From positions 1 to 64,000 of the forward strand of contig JAKSDA010000579.1 of NCBI GenBank assembly GCA_022360315.1: a DNA stretch of 64,000 bases. Reading direction: 5' to 3'. Positions within the stretch are counted from its first letter, which is position 1. Every line of letters starts with the position of its first letter. The notes under the pieces are model-generated. The model was not told the origin of the DNA. It worked only from the letters and a program-made list of their open reading frames with translations, and searched no databases. Of this stretch, positions 34,474-45,143 are shown piece after piece. This stretch comes from Pseudomonadota bacterium (GTDB lineage Bacteria > Myxococcota_A > Polyangia > Haliangiales > Haliangiaceae). Both the position numbers and the translations under genes were made by a program.

Positions 34474-35151
34474 TTAGAAAAATCGGGAATTGACGCCGTA
34501 CCGCGCAGACAAGCCGATACGGGCAACGTCGAACCCTCGATCGACCGATAGGTACACCGACCGCCAGCTCGACTCGTCATCTGCATTTTGCGTCTCGACC
34601 AGCACGGCGCCTGAAAGCGGCTCGCCCGACCCACGACGCTGGGCTACCGGGTGCGATGCATCGCCAGGCGTCTCTGCTGCCCGAGTCGGTCCAGCTGCGC
34701 CGGGTGGCCACAATTCAGTCAGCCGAGGCGATTGAGCACGGCCGCTCAGCGAACTCGGCATGTGAAGAAGAGACGCGCCGATATCACTGCGCAATTGAGA
34801 TTCGATCCACATGGCCGCAACCCGCGATTCGCTCACCACGCGCTCCACCTGTCGACCATTCGAATCGCGCAGCGTGATGGCAATGGCACCTCGCCGCTCG
34901 GTCACTGTGGCTCGCGCAAACGGACAGGCCCACGACACCGGCTGCTCGCGCACGTCGAGTCGGTCGAGTTCCAGCCGAATCGGCTGTACCAAATGCGCAT
35001 CCCCGACCACCTGTGCCGCAAGAACGCATGGCTGTTGCTGTGCGACCCCCGGCCGTACCACCGCGCACAGAAGTGACACGGAAACGGCGATCACTGCGAC
35101 CTGACGAGGTCGACACAACCTCACCTGGATCGTACAGCACCAGCGAGACAT
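34474..35151 (-). CDS. Secreted protein of unknown function, possibly truncated
   Basis: About 225 residues from the ATG at 35151 (ATG 35187 is an alternative). A signal sequence ends in VVRPGVAQQ. The mature part has CVLAAQVVGDA and repeated beta-like segments (ACPFARATVTERRGAIAITL), a Pro/Ala linker and a final barrel-like strand (WRSVYLSVDRGFDVARIGLS) that stops right after ARYGVNSRFF. Ending at the first barrel strand suggests loss of the C-terminal domain. It lies just upstream of the TPR fragment on the same strand. Family not recognised. Confidence 0.5.
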   Translation of the reverse strand: MSRWCCTIQVRLCRPRQVAVIAVSVSLLCAVVRPGVAQQQPCVLAAQVVGDAHLVQPIRLELDRLDVREQPVSWACPFARATVTERRGAIAITLRDSNGRQVERVVSESRVAAMWIESQLRSDIGASLLHMPSSLSGRAQSPRLTELWPPGAAGPTRAAETPGDASHPVAQRRGSGEPLSGAVLVETQNADDESSWRSVYLSVDRGFDVARIGLSARYGVNSRFF

Positions 35152-35600
35152 GAATGCGAGGTCGATCAGTACACTCATTCCACTCATCGTATTGGTAGAG
35201 CCATTGCAAGGATCCCGCCCGGAAAATGCCCCAGTGACGCCTATGCCCAGTAGTGCCCGTCTGTGCCGATTCCTTCGCCCAAAATATCGTTTTCTTCGCG
35301 ATATGGATCATGAAACTTGAAATCAAGAGAAAACGGTAAGAACAGAACAGACGTAGCAACTGAGGAATGGATCGTCCGTCGGAATAACTTCGCAGATTGC
35401 TATAGGTTGATCCGGCTCGTCTTCGGCAACTGCTATTTTTCTGCGACTCCAGTCACTCACCGGGAGTTGTCGGGAGTGACATACTCACGGGCCATTCGAC
35501 GAGGTATCTCGACGAGCTGCCGATTTGAGACAGAATTCTATCGATAGAATAAGGCGGCTACCCGGCCGCTAGCCGGCCATACTCATCTGATCTGACGAGA
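35152..35600. other. Intergenic region
   Basis: About 450 bases, AT-richer than its surroundings, with no convincing gene. It contains a perfect 16-nt palindrome ATTCTATCGATAGAAT (35535-35550) and a GC-rich dyad (CCGGC...GCCGG) nearby, which may end the carboxylase transcript running leftwards from 35601. Confidence 0.45.
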
Positions 35601-37670
35601 TCACTGCTTGGTTGAGCTGCCCTCAGCGGGGGCGACCACGGCGATCAGGGCGTCAGCTTCGACCTGATCGCCGTCGGCGATGGCGATCTCCGCGACGATG
35701 CCGTCGTGAGGCGCGGCGACTGGGTGTTCCATTTTCATGGCTTCGAGAACTGCCACCGTGTCGCCAGTCTGAACCGATTGTCCCGGGGAGACCAGGACTT
35801 TGACTACCTTGCCGGGCATGGGGGCGACCAGCCCGCCGCGGACGTCGCGCTGGCCGACTTCGGGAAATCGCGGCAATTCGCGCAGGCTCAGCGAGCCTTG
35901 CCCGGCATGGACAAATACTCTGCCATCGGCGGCGATCACGCGGAAGCGGCGGCGCCAACCGCTGTCGTCCTCCACGATCAGTTCGGGATCGCGCCACGCG
36001 ATCACGGTGATCTGTGCGCTTTGCGGCTCTCTGTCGCCGATCGCCACTTCGACGTGGAACCGGCTTCGGCCCCGAATCCGAGCCAAAGGACGGTAGTCGC
36101 ACAGTACTGCGGTGCCATCGGCCAGCTCGTAATCGATGCGCTCGTCGGCGTAACGATTATTGCGAAAACCCGGCTCCATGTCGGGCAGAATTTTCCGTTG
36201 GCTGCGCCGGGCTTCGTGACCGGCCAAAGCGGCTGCGACGGCGGCATCGCGGGCCCACTGCTCTACACGATCTCGTGGCTGAGGCTGGACCAGCAACTCG
36301 GTGCTGTGTCGGTCGATGAAATGAGTGTCGAGCTCGCCGCTCTGAAACGCCGGGTGCGACAGCAATTGGATCAAAAAATCGCGGTTGTTCAGCAATCCCT
36401 GTATCGACATGGCGCCAAGGGCGTAGATCATCTTGCGGATGGCTTCGTCGCGGCTGGGCGCGTGACAGATGAGCTTGGCCAGCATCGGATCGTAGTGAAT
36501 GCCGATGTCCTGGCCGGCGATCACTCCGCTGTCCAGCCGCACCCCGTGCGCCTGGTCGAGGTCGCCGGGCAGATACCAGTCGAGCAGGCGGCCGCTGGTG
36601 GGCAGAAAACCGCTGGCAGGGTCTTCGGCATAGAGGCGGCATTCGATGGCTGCCCCGGTTGGCGTGGGTTCGCCAACCTCGATGGGCTCACCTTGCGCGA
36701 TGCGGATCTGCTCGCGTACGAGGTCGATGCCAGTAATACACTCGGTAATCGGATGCTCGACTTGAAGGCGCGTATTGACCTCGAGAAAGTAGAATTGACG
36801 GTCTGGGGCGAGGATGAACTCGACCGTTCCGGCATTGCGGTAGTCGACCGCCCGAATCATGGCCACAGCAGCGGCGCCCATGCGCTCGCGCAACTCGTCG
36901 TCGAGGGCGGGTGAAGGCGTCTCTTCGATGATTTTCTGGTGGCGACGCTGGATCGAACATTCGCGCTCGAACAAGTGAATCGCGTTGCCATGGTCATCCG
37001 CCAGAACCTGGAATTCAATGTGGCGCGGCCGGTCGATGTATTGCTCGACCAGCATGGTGTCGTCGCCAAACGAACTCCTCGCCTCGCGCATGGCCGACTC
37101 GATGGCGGTGTCGAGTTGGCTGGCCTCGCGCACGATTCGCATACCCTTGCCACCGCCTCCGGCGCTGGCCTTGAGCAGGACCGGAAAGCCGATCTCGACG
37201 GCTTGCGCGGCCAGTATCGAGCGGTCGCGTCCGCTCTCTTCACCGTCTTCACCACTCCCGTCGTGGCCGGGTATCACCGGGACACCGGCCTTTCTGGCGA
37301 TGCGCCTGGACTCGCGTTTGGAGCCCAGCCGGCCGATGACCTCGGCACTCGGGCCGATGAAGATGATTCCAGCATCCGCGCAAGCGCGGGCAAAATCGGC
37401 GTTTTCGGCCAGGAAGCCGTAGCCGGGATGGATTGCGTCTGCCCCGGTACGTCGCGCAGCTGCGATGATCCGCTCGACCACCAGATACGACTCGACAGCC
37501 GGAGGCGGACCGATGCGAACTGCCTCGTCTGCCCACTCGACGTGCGGCGCCGCCTCGTCGGCGTCCGAGAATACAGCCACTGTCGCGATTCCCATATTCC
37601 GGCAGGTCCGAATGACCCGAATTGCGATTTCGCCTCGGTTGGCGATCAAAACCTTGTGTATGCGTCTCAT
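35601..37670 (-). CDS. Biotin-dependent acyl-CoA carboxylase alpha subunit (methylcrotonyl/acetyl/propionyl-CoA type)
   Basis: 689 residues. Biotin carboxylase domain at about 1-450: KVLIANRGEIAIRVIRTC, HPGYGFLAEN, KASAGGGGKGMR (ATP grasp), HIEFQVLAD, FLEVNTRLQVEHPITE. A linker domain follows, then a C-terminal biotinyl domain with the biotin lysine in EAMKMEH and flanking APMPGKVVKV. This carboxylates its biotin with bicarbonate and ATP for transfer by a separate carboxyltransferase subunit. No beta subunit is adjacent, so the substrate cannot be fixed from context; the layout is closest to methylcrotonyl-CoA carboxylase alpha. An acidic insertion (GSGEDGEESGRD) is unusual. Confidence 0.93.
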   Translation of the reverse strand: MRRIHKVLIANRGEIAIRVIRTCRNMGIATVAVFSDADEAAPHVEWADEAVRIGPPPAVESYLVVERIIAAARRTGADAIHPGYGFLAENADFARACADAGIIFIGPSAEVIGRLGSKRESRRIARKAGVPVIPGHDGSGEDGEESGRDRSILAAQAVEIGFPVLLKASAGGGGKGMRIVREASQLDTAIESAMREARSSFGDDTMLVEQYIDRPRHIEFQVLADDHGNAIHLFERECSIQRRHQKIIEETPSPALDDELRERMGAAAVAMIRAVDYRNAGTVEFILAPDRQFYFLEVNTRLQVEHPITECITGIDLVREQIRIAQGEPIEVGEPTPTGAAIECRLYAEDPASGFLPTSGRLLDWYLPGDLDQAHGVRLDSGVIAGQDIGIHYDPMLAKLICHAPSRDEAIRKMIYALGAMSIQGLLNNRDFLIQLLSHPAFQSGELDTHFIDRHSTELLVQPQPRDRVEQWARDAAVAAALAGHEARRSQRKILPDMEPGFRNNRYADERIDYELADGTAVLCDYRPLARIRGRSRFHVEVAIGDREPQSAQITVIAWRDPELIVEDDSGWRRRFRVIAADGRVFVHAGQGSLSLRELPRFPEVGQRDVRGGLVAPMPGKVVKVLVSPGQSVQTGDTVAVLEAMKMEHPVAAPHDGIVAEIAIADGDQVEADALIAVVAPAEGSSTKQ

Positions 37671-37790
37671 GATAGCCGGTCGGCATTATGCACAATTCGA
37701 ACTACACACGATCAAGTTGGAAGCGATCCAACTTGCTCGTGCGCGGCCCGACCGCTTGGCGCCGGGCTGCCATTGTTGGTAAAGCCCCTG

Positions 37791-37872
37791 GACGGCCGGA
37801 CTCCCGGCCGGCTCGGCCATTGGCCTCGCAACAAAACACCCTGGTTGATCCGCGACGAACCCGTTGCTGTTG
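37791..37872 (-). repeat. Intergenic repeat family, copy E
   Basis: The reverse complement aligns end to end with copy C: CAACAGCAACGGGTTCG, then GCGGATCAACC, then GGCCAATGGCCGAGCCGG. It lies in the divergent promoter region between the carboxylase and the FHA activator. Confidence 0.75.
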
Positions 37873-37944
37873 CTGGACATACGCTCAGTATCTCGCCCGC
37901 CCTCGTTGCAAATGGAAGTGACCTTCCGTTACATTCGAAGATGG

Positions 37945-39294
<1,350 letters not shown>

Positions 39295-39320
39295 TGCCAC
39301 TGGCAACAGGAGTGACCTGT

Positions 39321-39404
39321 TTGCTCCACAACCAAACAGAAACACATTGGTTGTGGAGCAACTAAACATTGGCTGTGGAGCAAACGAGATATTTCTGTGT
39401 GGTG
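39321..39404 (+). repeat. Intergenic repeat family, copy F (with perfect hairpin and partial duplication)
   Basis: TTGCTCCACAACCA (39321-39334) pairs perfectly with 39348-39361 around a 13-nt loop. The core AACAGAAACACATTGG is followed by TTGTGGAGCAA and then by a second partial core (ATTGGCTGTGGAGCAAACGA). It lies after the FHA-activator stop and may terminate its transcript. Confidence 0.75.
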
Positions 39405-39512
39405 GCGTCATCGGTTGACAGAATGGCGCCCGTGGTTTCACGCGTGATTCTATATTGATGGGGCACCGGTCGCGTCGCCGGTGCAGTTTTCATTACCCAC
39501 AAGAGTAGCGCC

Positions 39513-40535
39513 ATGACCAACGTCATTCATGCATATGCGGCCCGCGAAGCCCGCGGCACCCTGACCCCCTTCCAATACGAAATGGCCCCGCTTGGAGCCC
39601 ACGATGTAATCATCGATATAACTCATTGCGGCGTCTGTTACAGCGACGTCGCTTTTATCGACAACGAGCTGGGCAGTGCGACGTACCCGCTGGTACCGGG
39701 ACATGAGATCATCGGTTTGGTGCGGGCGGTGGGAACAGCGGTCGATCATCTCGAAGTCGGCCAGCGGGTCGGCGTTGGACCTTATCGCTCGGCTTGCCTT
39801 CACTGCTCGTACTGCACGAGCGGCCGCGAAAATCTATGTACGAGCAGCGAACTCACCATTGTCGGCCACCACGGCGGCTTTGCCAGCGCCATCCAGCTGA
39901 GTGCGAGCTTCGCGTTTCCCATCCCTGACGGGCTGCAGTCGACCATCGCCGCACCGTTATTGTGTGCGGGGATCACGGTATTTGCTCCGCTGCGTCGCCA
40001 TGCTGCGCCCGGACGCCACGTCGGCGTACTGGGCATTGGCGGACTGGGGCATCTCGCCATTCAGTACGCCCACGCGCGCGGCTGTGAGGTAACCGTCTTC
40101 TCGTCCACACCGGCCAAAGAAGAACAGGCCCGACAGTTTGGCGCCGACCATTTCGTGGCGGTCAAGCAAGCTGGCGCGATGGATCGCGCGGCGGGTAGCA
40201 TCGACTTTTTGCTGTCGACCAGCTACGGTGGGCTCGACTGGTCTGCATTGCTCAACGTGCTGCGTCCCGACGGACGCATCTGTGTGGTCGGCAGCTCGAT
40301 GGAACCCATCGGCATTCCCGCCGCCATGCTGATCATGAAACAGCTGGCGATATCGGGCAGCGCCGCGGGTTCGCGCAGTGACATGCAGGAGATGCTGGCA
40401 TTTTCTGCCCAGCGCGGTGTGCGTGCCCAGGTCGAGGTCATGCCCATGGAGCAGGTCAACCAGGCGGTTGAGCGGGTCCGCTCGGGGGCAGCCCGATATC
40501 GCGTGGTGCTGGAAGCGCCATCAGCCGGGGCCTGA
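39513..40535 (+). CDS. Zinc-dependent medium-chain alcohol dehydrogenase
   Basis: 340 residues. Catalytic zinc ligands are seen in HCGVCYSD and GHEIIG. The structural zinc site C-x2-C-x2-C-x7-C is complete (CLHCSYCTSGRENLC). The Rossmann motif is GIGGLGHLAIQ. The C-x2-C-Y/H-S-D type and GIGGLGH point to the cinnamyl-alcohol dehydrogenase/YahK-AdhA branch, which is usually NADP-dependent and reduces aldehydes. It is convergent to an AraC-family regulator gene, which may control it or the small upstream gene instead. Confidence 0.93.
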   Translation: MTNVIHAYAAREARGTLTPFQYEMAPLGAHDVIIDITHCGVCYSDVAFIDNELGSATYPLVPGHEIIGLVRAVGTAVDHLEVGQRVGVGPYRSACLHCSYCTSGRENLCTSSELTIVGHHGGFASAIQLSASFAFPIPDGLQSTIAAPLLCAGITVFAPLRRHAAPGRHVGVLGIGGLGHLAIQYAHARGCEVTVFSSTPAKEEQARQFGADHFVAVKQAGAMDRAAGSIDFLLSTSYGGLDWSALLNVLRPDGRICVVGSSMEPIGIPAAMLIMKQLAISGSAAGSRSDMQEMLAFSAQRGVRAQVEVMPMEQVNQAVERVRSGAARYRVVLEAPSAGA

Positions 40536-40546
40536 CACAGTACCGT

Positions 40547-41569
40547 TCATCGGCCCGGTACCGCATTGCTCGGCGTCCGCTGGCGGCTGTACTCGCCCAG
40601 CGTCATGCCGGTCCAGCGCCGGAACGCGCGCAGGAACGAGTTAATGTGAGCAAAGCCGAGCAGAAACGCGATTTCACCGGGATGTCGCGTGGGCTCGTCG
40701 ATGTACTCGATGGCCAGCTCTTTGCGCACGGCGTCCAGAATCTCCTGATACGATGTGCCCTCGCTCCGCAGCCGACGCTGCAAGGTGCGCGCGCTCATGC
40801 CCAGGCAGCGCGCAATGACTTCGATGCTGGGAGAAGCGCCGCGCAGCTTCTGGCGAAGCACAGCCTGTACGCGACCCCTGGTGGTCAGGGCGTGGGTCCG
40901 AGTGGCCAGCTGTCCCTCGGCCGCCCCGGCGAGCGCCCGCGAGGCGACCTGGTTGGCCGATACCAGCTGGTAGCCGAGCACCTCGCCGGGAAAGACGATC
41001 TCATCACGGCGACGGCCACAGCGCACCGGGGCTCCGGTAGCAGTGACCAGCGCATCGCGCACCTCGGATTGCATGGCATGGCGCACGTGCACTGCAGCCG
41101 GAGAGAAAACACGCCTGGTCGCCCACCGCCCGAAACTGACCAGGAAGGCGATCTCGCACTCGACCAGATAGTGCACTCCGGCCGGGGCCTGCTCGAAAAA
41201 GCGTAGACCTACCACGGTTTGCCCGCCGGATTCATCGATAGTGAGCTCCTGGTCGGCGACCAGGCGCTTGTAGCGGGCCAGGTTATGCAACGCATGGCCA
41301 AACGTCGTCGAAGTCATGGCCAGAAGCCCAACCACGCCAAAATGCTCGGGGCGAATCATCGTACCCACCCGGATGGGCAGACACTGGTCCGAGGCCCGAA
41401 CAGACGCCGCAAACAACCCGATCAATTCTTCCCAAGTGAGTTTTTGCCAGCAGCTCTCATAATCGGGCAAACCCACATCACGAAAGAGTTTGTCGAGGTC
41501 TATCCCGGCTTTGCGCAGCTCTTCGAGCAGCACTGCCGGGACAGAGAAAATCGCATCCCGAGTGGTCAC
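40547..41569 (-). CDS. AraC-family regulator (OruR/ArgR-like, with AraC-type ligand-binding N-terminus)
   Basis: 340 residues. The N-terminal ~200 residues match the arabinose-binding-like domain of the OruR/ArgR group (GLLAMTSTTFGHALHNLARY; VECEIAFLVSFGRW). The C-terminal ~100 residues are a double HTH: SIEVIARCLGMSARTLQRRL and EIAFLLGFAHINSFLRAFRR, with WTGMTLGEYSRQ. It starts 2 nt after the stop of a small membrane-protein gene on the same strand. Confidence 0.93.
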   Translation of the reverse strand: MTTRDAIFSVPAVLLEELRKAGIDLDKLFRDVGLPDYESCWQKLTWEELIGLFAASVRASDQCLPIRVGTMIRPEHFGVVGLLAMTSTTFGHALHNLARYKRLVADQELTIDESGGQTVVGLRFFEQAPAGVHYLVECEIAFLVSFGRWATRRVFSPAAVHVRHAMQSEVRDALVTATGAPVRCGRRRDEIVFPGEVLGYQLVSANQVASRALAGAAEGQLATRTHALTTRGRVQAVLRQKLRGASPSIEVIARCLGMSARTLQRRLRSEGTSYQEILDAVRKELAIEYIDEPTRHPGEIAFLLGFAHINSFLRAFRRWTGMTLGEYSRQRTPSNAVPGR

Positions 41570-41571
41570 AA

Positions 41572-41919
41572 TTAGACGTATATATCACCTTGAGTACGTG
41601 TCGTAGTGACAAATCCCGGTGGACCTGCCATCCCGGCACCGAACCATCCGGTCGGCCGCATTGCCCCGCCGGGACGGCCGGCCAGGGGTCGCAAGCCGCG
41701 TCCTGTTTCACGGCGTGCTCCCCGGATCTGCTGGATCGCTGCCCGCATCGAACTCGTCGCCGTCGAGAAATCCATCTCGGTCGCGATCGAGTCCCATGCG
41801 CACGCCAGAGCCAGGACGGCGCGCTTTGCCGGTGCCACTACTAGGACCAGAATTATGACCGAAATCCAGCGAAGCGCTTCACCAAGGGCACAGGGCGCCA
41901 ATGGAACGTATTCTCTCAC
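41572..41919 (-). CDS. Small putative membrane protein upstream of the AraC regulator
   Basis: 115 residues, GTG start with an exceptional GGGGGG Shine-Dalgarno run 8 nt upstream. One hydrophobic segment at about 17-40 (WISVIILVLVVAPAKRAVLA) is followed by a polar, Arg/Gly/Pro-rich tail. The stop is 2 nt before the AraC start, suggesting translational coupling. An AT-rich promoter-like region lies upstream (41930-42060). The family is not recognised, and the composition of the tail leaves some doubt. Confidence 0.45.
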   Translation of the reverse strand: MREYVPLAPCALGEALRWISVIILVLVVAPAKRAVLALACAWDSIATEMDFSTATSSMRAAIQQIRGARRETGRGLRPLAGRPGGAMRPTGWFGAGMAGPPGFVTTTRTQGDIYV

Positions 41920-42164
41920 TCATGATTCCCCCCCGAGAATCGATGTTCCAATGTGAATATGTTGACTCTAATTGGTTATTATCTGTTTCTCGTTGACTTT
42001 TGTCAATTACAAATTTTTGGCGCTATATGCAACGGCGGGATGCAAACGAAACACATGTATTTTACTGCACAATCCTGAATTGAGATGACCCGGCGAGGGG
42101 ACCATCCTGCTGAGTGCGCCTTTCATGGAACCGGACTGCAGCAGACGTCGGCGTTGGCGTCGTC

Positions 42165-45143
42165 TCACTTGACGTGGGGAAATGCGATGAGCTGCGCGGC
42201 CTTGACCCGGGCGAACTCATCCTCCAGCGACGCGATCCGTTCGATGCTGACGTCGGTTTTCTGTTGCTCGGCGACGCATTCGATGTCGTGCGCCAACCTG
42301 GCCAGAGGGAGGGCGCCAAAGCTCGTGGCAGTTGCTCTCAGATTGTGCGCTGCGCGTCTGAGATCCGGCCACTCCAGCTGAGTAAATGCGCGTTTTATCT
42401 CGGCCAGCTGTCGCTCGGTATCGCGATGAAATTTGCCGAGCAGAACGACCAATTCGTCATCACCGCCGGGCAGCGCGTCGCGGAGATTACCCAGGAGCGC
42501 CGGGTTAAATGCCCGAGATTCGGCAGTATGCGTCGATTCTACCGATCCAGTGCTGGCTTGCCAGGTCGGCACTGCTGCGGACCCAGACGGCGACAGGGGT
42601 GGTCGACAGCGGTGCAGAGCATCTGCCAGTTCGCCAAACTGAATTGGCTTGACAATGTAATCGTCCATCCCTGCTTCCAGACACCGCTCACACGCATCGT
42701 CGAGTACATCTGCAGTCACCGCGATGATCCAGGGCTGGGCATCGGACGGCAGGGTCTCCCGGATGGTGCGGGTCGCTTCCAGACCGTCCATCCTCGGCAT
42801 GTGGACGTCCATCAAGACGACGTCGTAGGGTCGAAGCTGCACAGCGTCGACTGCTTCCTGGCCATCGGTGACCAAATCGACCCGGTAGCCCATACGAGAC
42901 AACGTCAGATTGGCGAGCTTTTGATTGACCGCATTGTCTTCGGCTACCAGGATGTGCAGGCTCTGGTCTGGGCCCGGCTGAGCTGCGGCGAAATTGTCGC
43001 CGTTTGGCCCTGCAGTGCCAGCCGTCGATTGGGTCCGCTCGGCTCCCGAAAGCGTCGACATCACGACGTCGTGAAGCTGGGAGATCTTGATCGGTTTGGT
43101 CAACCGGACGGCAAAAAGCACCGCGGCTTCGCGCTGGGAGGTCATCTTCACCGACGACAACATGATGAGGGGAAAGCAGTTCGGCGCCATATAGGTATGA
43201 ATATGCTGGGCCAGGCTGACCCCATCCATATCCGGCATATTCATGTCGAGAATGGCCGCGTCGAAGGATGCACCGGCACGGATCGACTGCAGCGCTTTCG
43301 CCCCCGAGTCGGCCTCTGACACCTGCATATTCCAGCTTTCGGCCTGGAGCCGGAGGATCTTGCGGTTGGTGGCGTTGTCGTCGACCACCAACAGGTGTTT
43401 TCCCGCCAACCCGGGCTGTTCCGGTCGCAAATAGTCGGGACATTCGTATGCGGTGGTCTGCGCTCGGATGGTGAAATGAAACGCAGAACCCTCGCCCGGC
43501 GTACTGTCGACCCAGATGCGGCCACCCATCAGATTGGTCAGTCGTTTGCTGATGGCAAGGCCGAGCCCGGTTCCGCCGTATCTCCGGGTCGTCGACGCGT
43601 CCACCTGGCTGAACGACTCGAAGAGGTCTCTCATCCCGTGTTGGGCGATTCCAATGCCGGTATCCTGCACTGTAAAAAGTAGCTCGACCCATTCGGTGTC
43701 GCCGGCCTGGCAACCGGAACGCACCGCCTGCACGGTCGAGCGGACCGAAACGAGTACTTCGCCCTGGCTGGTAAACTTGACCGCATTGCTGAGCAGGTTG
43801 ACTAGTACTTGGCGCAATCGGGTGACATCGCCGACAATGGCCCCGGCAGTGCCCGGCTCGATCAAGTAGGCCAATTCGAGCTCCTTGTCGGCCGCAGCCG
43901 TGGCGACCAGATCGAGTGCGCTCTCCACGCAGGCCCGCAACTCGAACGGTTGCTCTTCCAGGTCGAGTTGACCGGCTTCGATCTTTGAAAAATCCAGTAT
44001 ATCGTTGAGAAGGGTGAGCAGAGACTCGCCGCTTTGTCGGATGATACTGGCAAACTCGTATTGTTCGTCGTCGAGTCGAGTGTCGAGGAGCAATCCGGTC
44101 ATCCCGATCACAGCGTTCATCGGGGTCCGGATCTCGTGGCTCATGCTGGCGACAAATTCGCTCTTTGCTTTGCTGGCCAGTTCGGCGGCGTCCCTGGCAA
44201 GGATCAGTGCATCTTCGATTTGCTTGCGCTCGGTAATATCGTGAACCGCCACCACCTTGACCTGGCGCCCCTTGTAGAGTTGCTGCCCTTTCACGATCAG
44301 CTCGAGCTCACAGGTGGTCCCATCGGCTCTGCGACCCACGGTCTCGTATCGCCGTTCCGCACTGCGGGCCGCTCTCCAGCCGCCTGTATCCATCAGATCA
44401 TCGGCGAGAAAGTCGGTCACCGGCCGCCCGATCGCCTCACTTGCCCGGGTTGCGAACAACGACTCGAACGCCGGGTTGACGTCCAGGATCGTTCTGCCGT
44501 CATAGATCGCGATCCCCTCTACGGTTGCGTTAAAAATGCTGCGAAATCGATCTTCGCTCTCAGATAACTCACTGGCCTGGCGAATGCGAATTGCAGTATC
44601 AATGCCGACAAGTCCCGAGATCGCGAAGATCAGAATACTCGGTACAGCGACAGCCTGGGGCGATACCATGGGACTCACCGCACCCAGGACGAGCAAGCCG
44701 ATGATCTCGAGGACGGCCAGAATGACAATGCCGCGGGTCGAAAACAATATGCTGATGAAACCGATACTGAGGCACAACCAGGCAAACATGGCCATGCCTT
44801 CGGGTACAGTGCGGACCGGTACACCCGACCAGACAATGTTGAGGAACGGCTGCATCGACACCACTGCCGCGGCCAGAACCGCCGCCTGTACGTAATATCG
44901 GGTCCGACTCAGCGCGTAATTGCCGGCAACGACAACTGCGAGCCCGATCAGCGGATCGCGCAGATGAGGCCGTGCTACCAGAATCCCCGTGCACGAAGCG
45001 GCCAGCATCAGAAGCAGCATTGCAGATAGCAACCTGGCTTGCTTGCGACGCGCCGGATGCAAGGCCGAGGCGGGCTCGAGCAGCCATTGCCGCAGACTTT
45101 CGATGCTGTTCTTCGCGCGTCTCACAACTGGATACTCAACCAT
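42165..45143 (-). CDS. Hybrid sensor histidine kinase: 6 TM - PAS - HisKA - HATPase - REC - REC - HPt
   Basis: 992 residues. About six membrane segments lie between 38 and 182. PAS at about 195-310 (FRSIFNATVEGIAIYDGRTI, HDITERKQ). HisKA has H336 (SMSHEIRTPMNAVIG). HATPase shows NLLSNAVKFT and GTGLGLAISK. REC1 (VVDDNATNRK, LDMNMPDMDG, TKPIKI) and REC2 (VAEDNAVNQK, MDVHMPRMDG, VKPIQF) each keep Asp and Lys. The C-terminal HPt has its His in AAHNLRATATSFGA. This BarA/LuxQ-like layout supports a full internal phosphorelay. No dedicated regulator gene is adjacent. Confidence 0.95.
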   Translation of the reverse strand: MVEYPVVRRAKNSIESLRQWLLEPASALHPARRKQARLLSAMLLLMLAASCTGILVARPHLRDPLIGLAVVVAGNYALSRTRYYVQAAVLAAAVVSMQPFLNIVWSGVPVRTVPEGMAMFAWLCLSIGFISILFSTRGIVILAVLEIIGLLVLGAVSPMVSPQAVAVPSILIFAISGLVGIDTAIRIRQASELSESEDRFRSIFNATVEGIAIYDGRTILDVNPAFESLFATRASEAIGRPVTDFLADDLMDTGGWRAARSAERRYETVGRRADGTTCELELIVKGQQLYKGRQVKVVAVHDITERKQIEDALILARDAAELASKAKSEFVASMSHEIRTPMNAVIGMTGLLLDTRLDDEQYEFASIIRQSGESLLTLLNDILDFSKIEAGQLDLEEQPFELRACVESALDLVATAAADKELELAYLIEPGTAGAIVGDVTRLRQVLVNLLSNAVKFTSQGEVLVSVRSTVQAVRSGCQAGDTEWVELLFTVQDTGIGIAQHGMRDLFESFSQVDASTTRRYGGTGLGLAISKRLTNLMGGRIWVDSTPGEGSAFHFTIRAQTTAYECPDYLRPEQPGLAGKHLLVVDDNATNRKILRLQAESWNMQVSEADSGAKALQSIRAGASFDAAILDMNMPDMDGVSLAQHIHTYMAPNCFPLIMLSSVKMTSQREAAVLFAVRLTKPIKISQLHDVVMSTLSGAERTQSTAGTAGPNGDNFAAAQPGPDQSLHILVAEDNAVNQKLANLTLSRMGYRVDLVTDGQEAVDAVQLRPYDVVLMDVHMPRMDGLEATRTIRETLPSDAQPWIIAVTADVLDDACERCLEAGMDDYIVKPIQFGELADALHRCRPPLSPSGSAAVPTWQASTGSVESTHTAESRAFNPALLGNLRDALPGGDDELVVLLGKFHRDTERQLAEIKRAFTQLEWPDLRRAAHNLRATATSFGALPLARLAHDIECVAEQQKTDVSIERIASLEDEFARVKAAQLIAFPHVK

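Noticed and set aside
35706..36914. 402-codon plus-strand frame
   Set aside because: Antisense of the biotin carboxylase subunit.
42114..43319. 401-codon plus-strand frame
   Set aside because: Antisense of the REC/HPt part of the hybrid histidine kinase.
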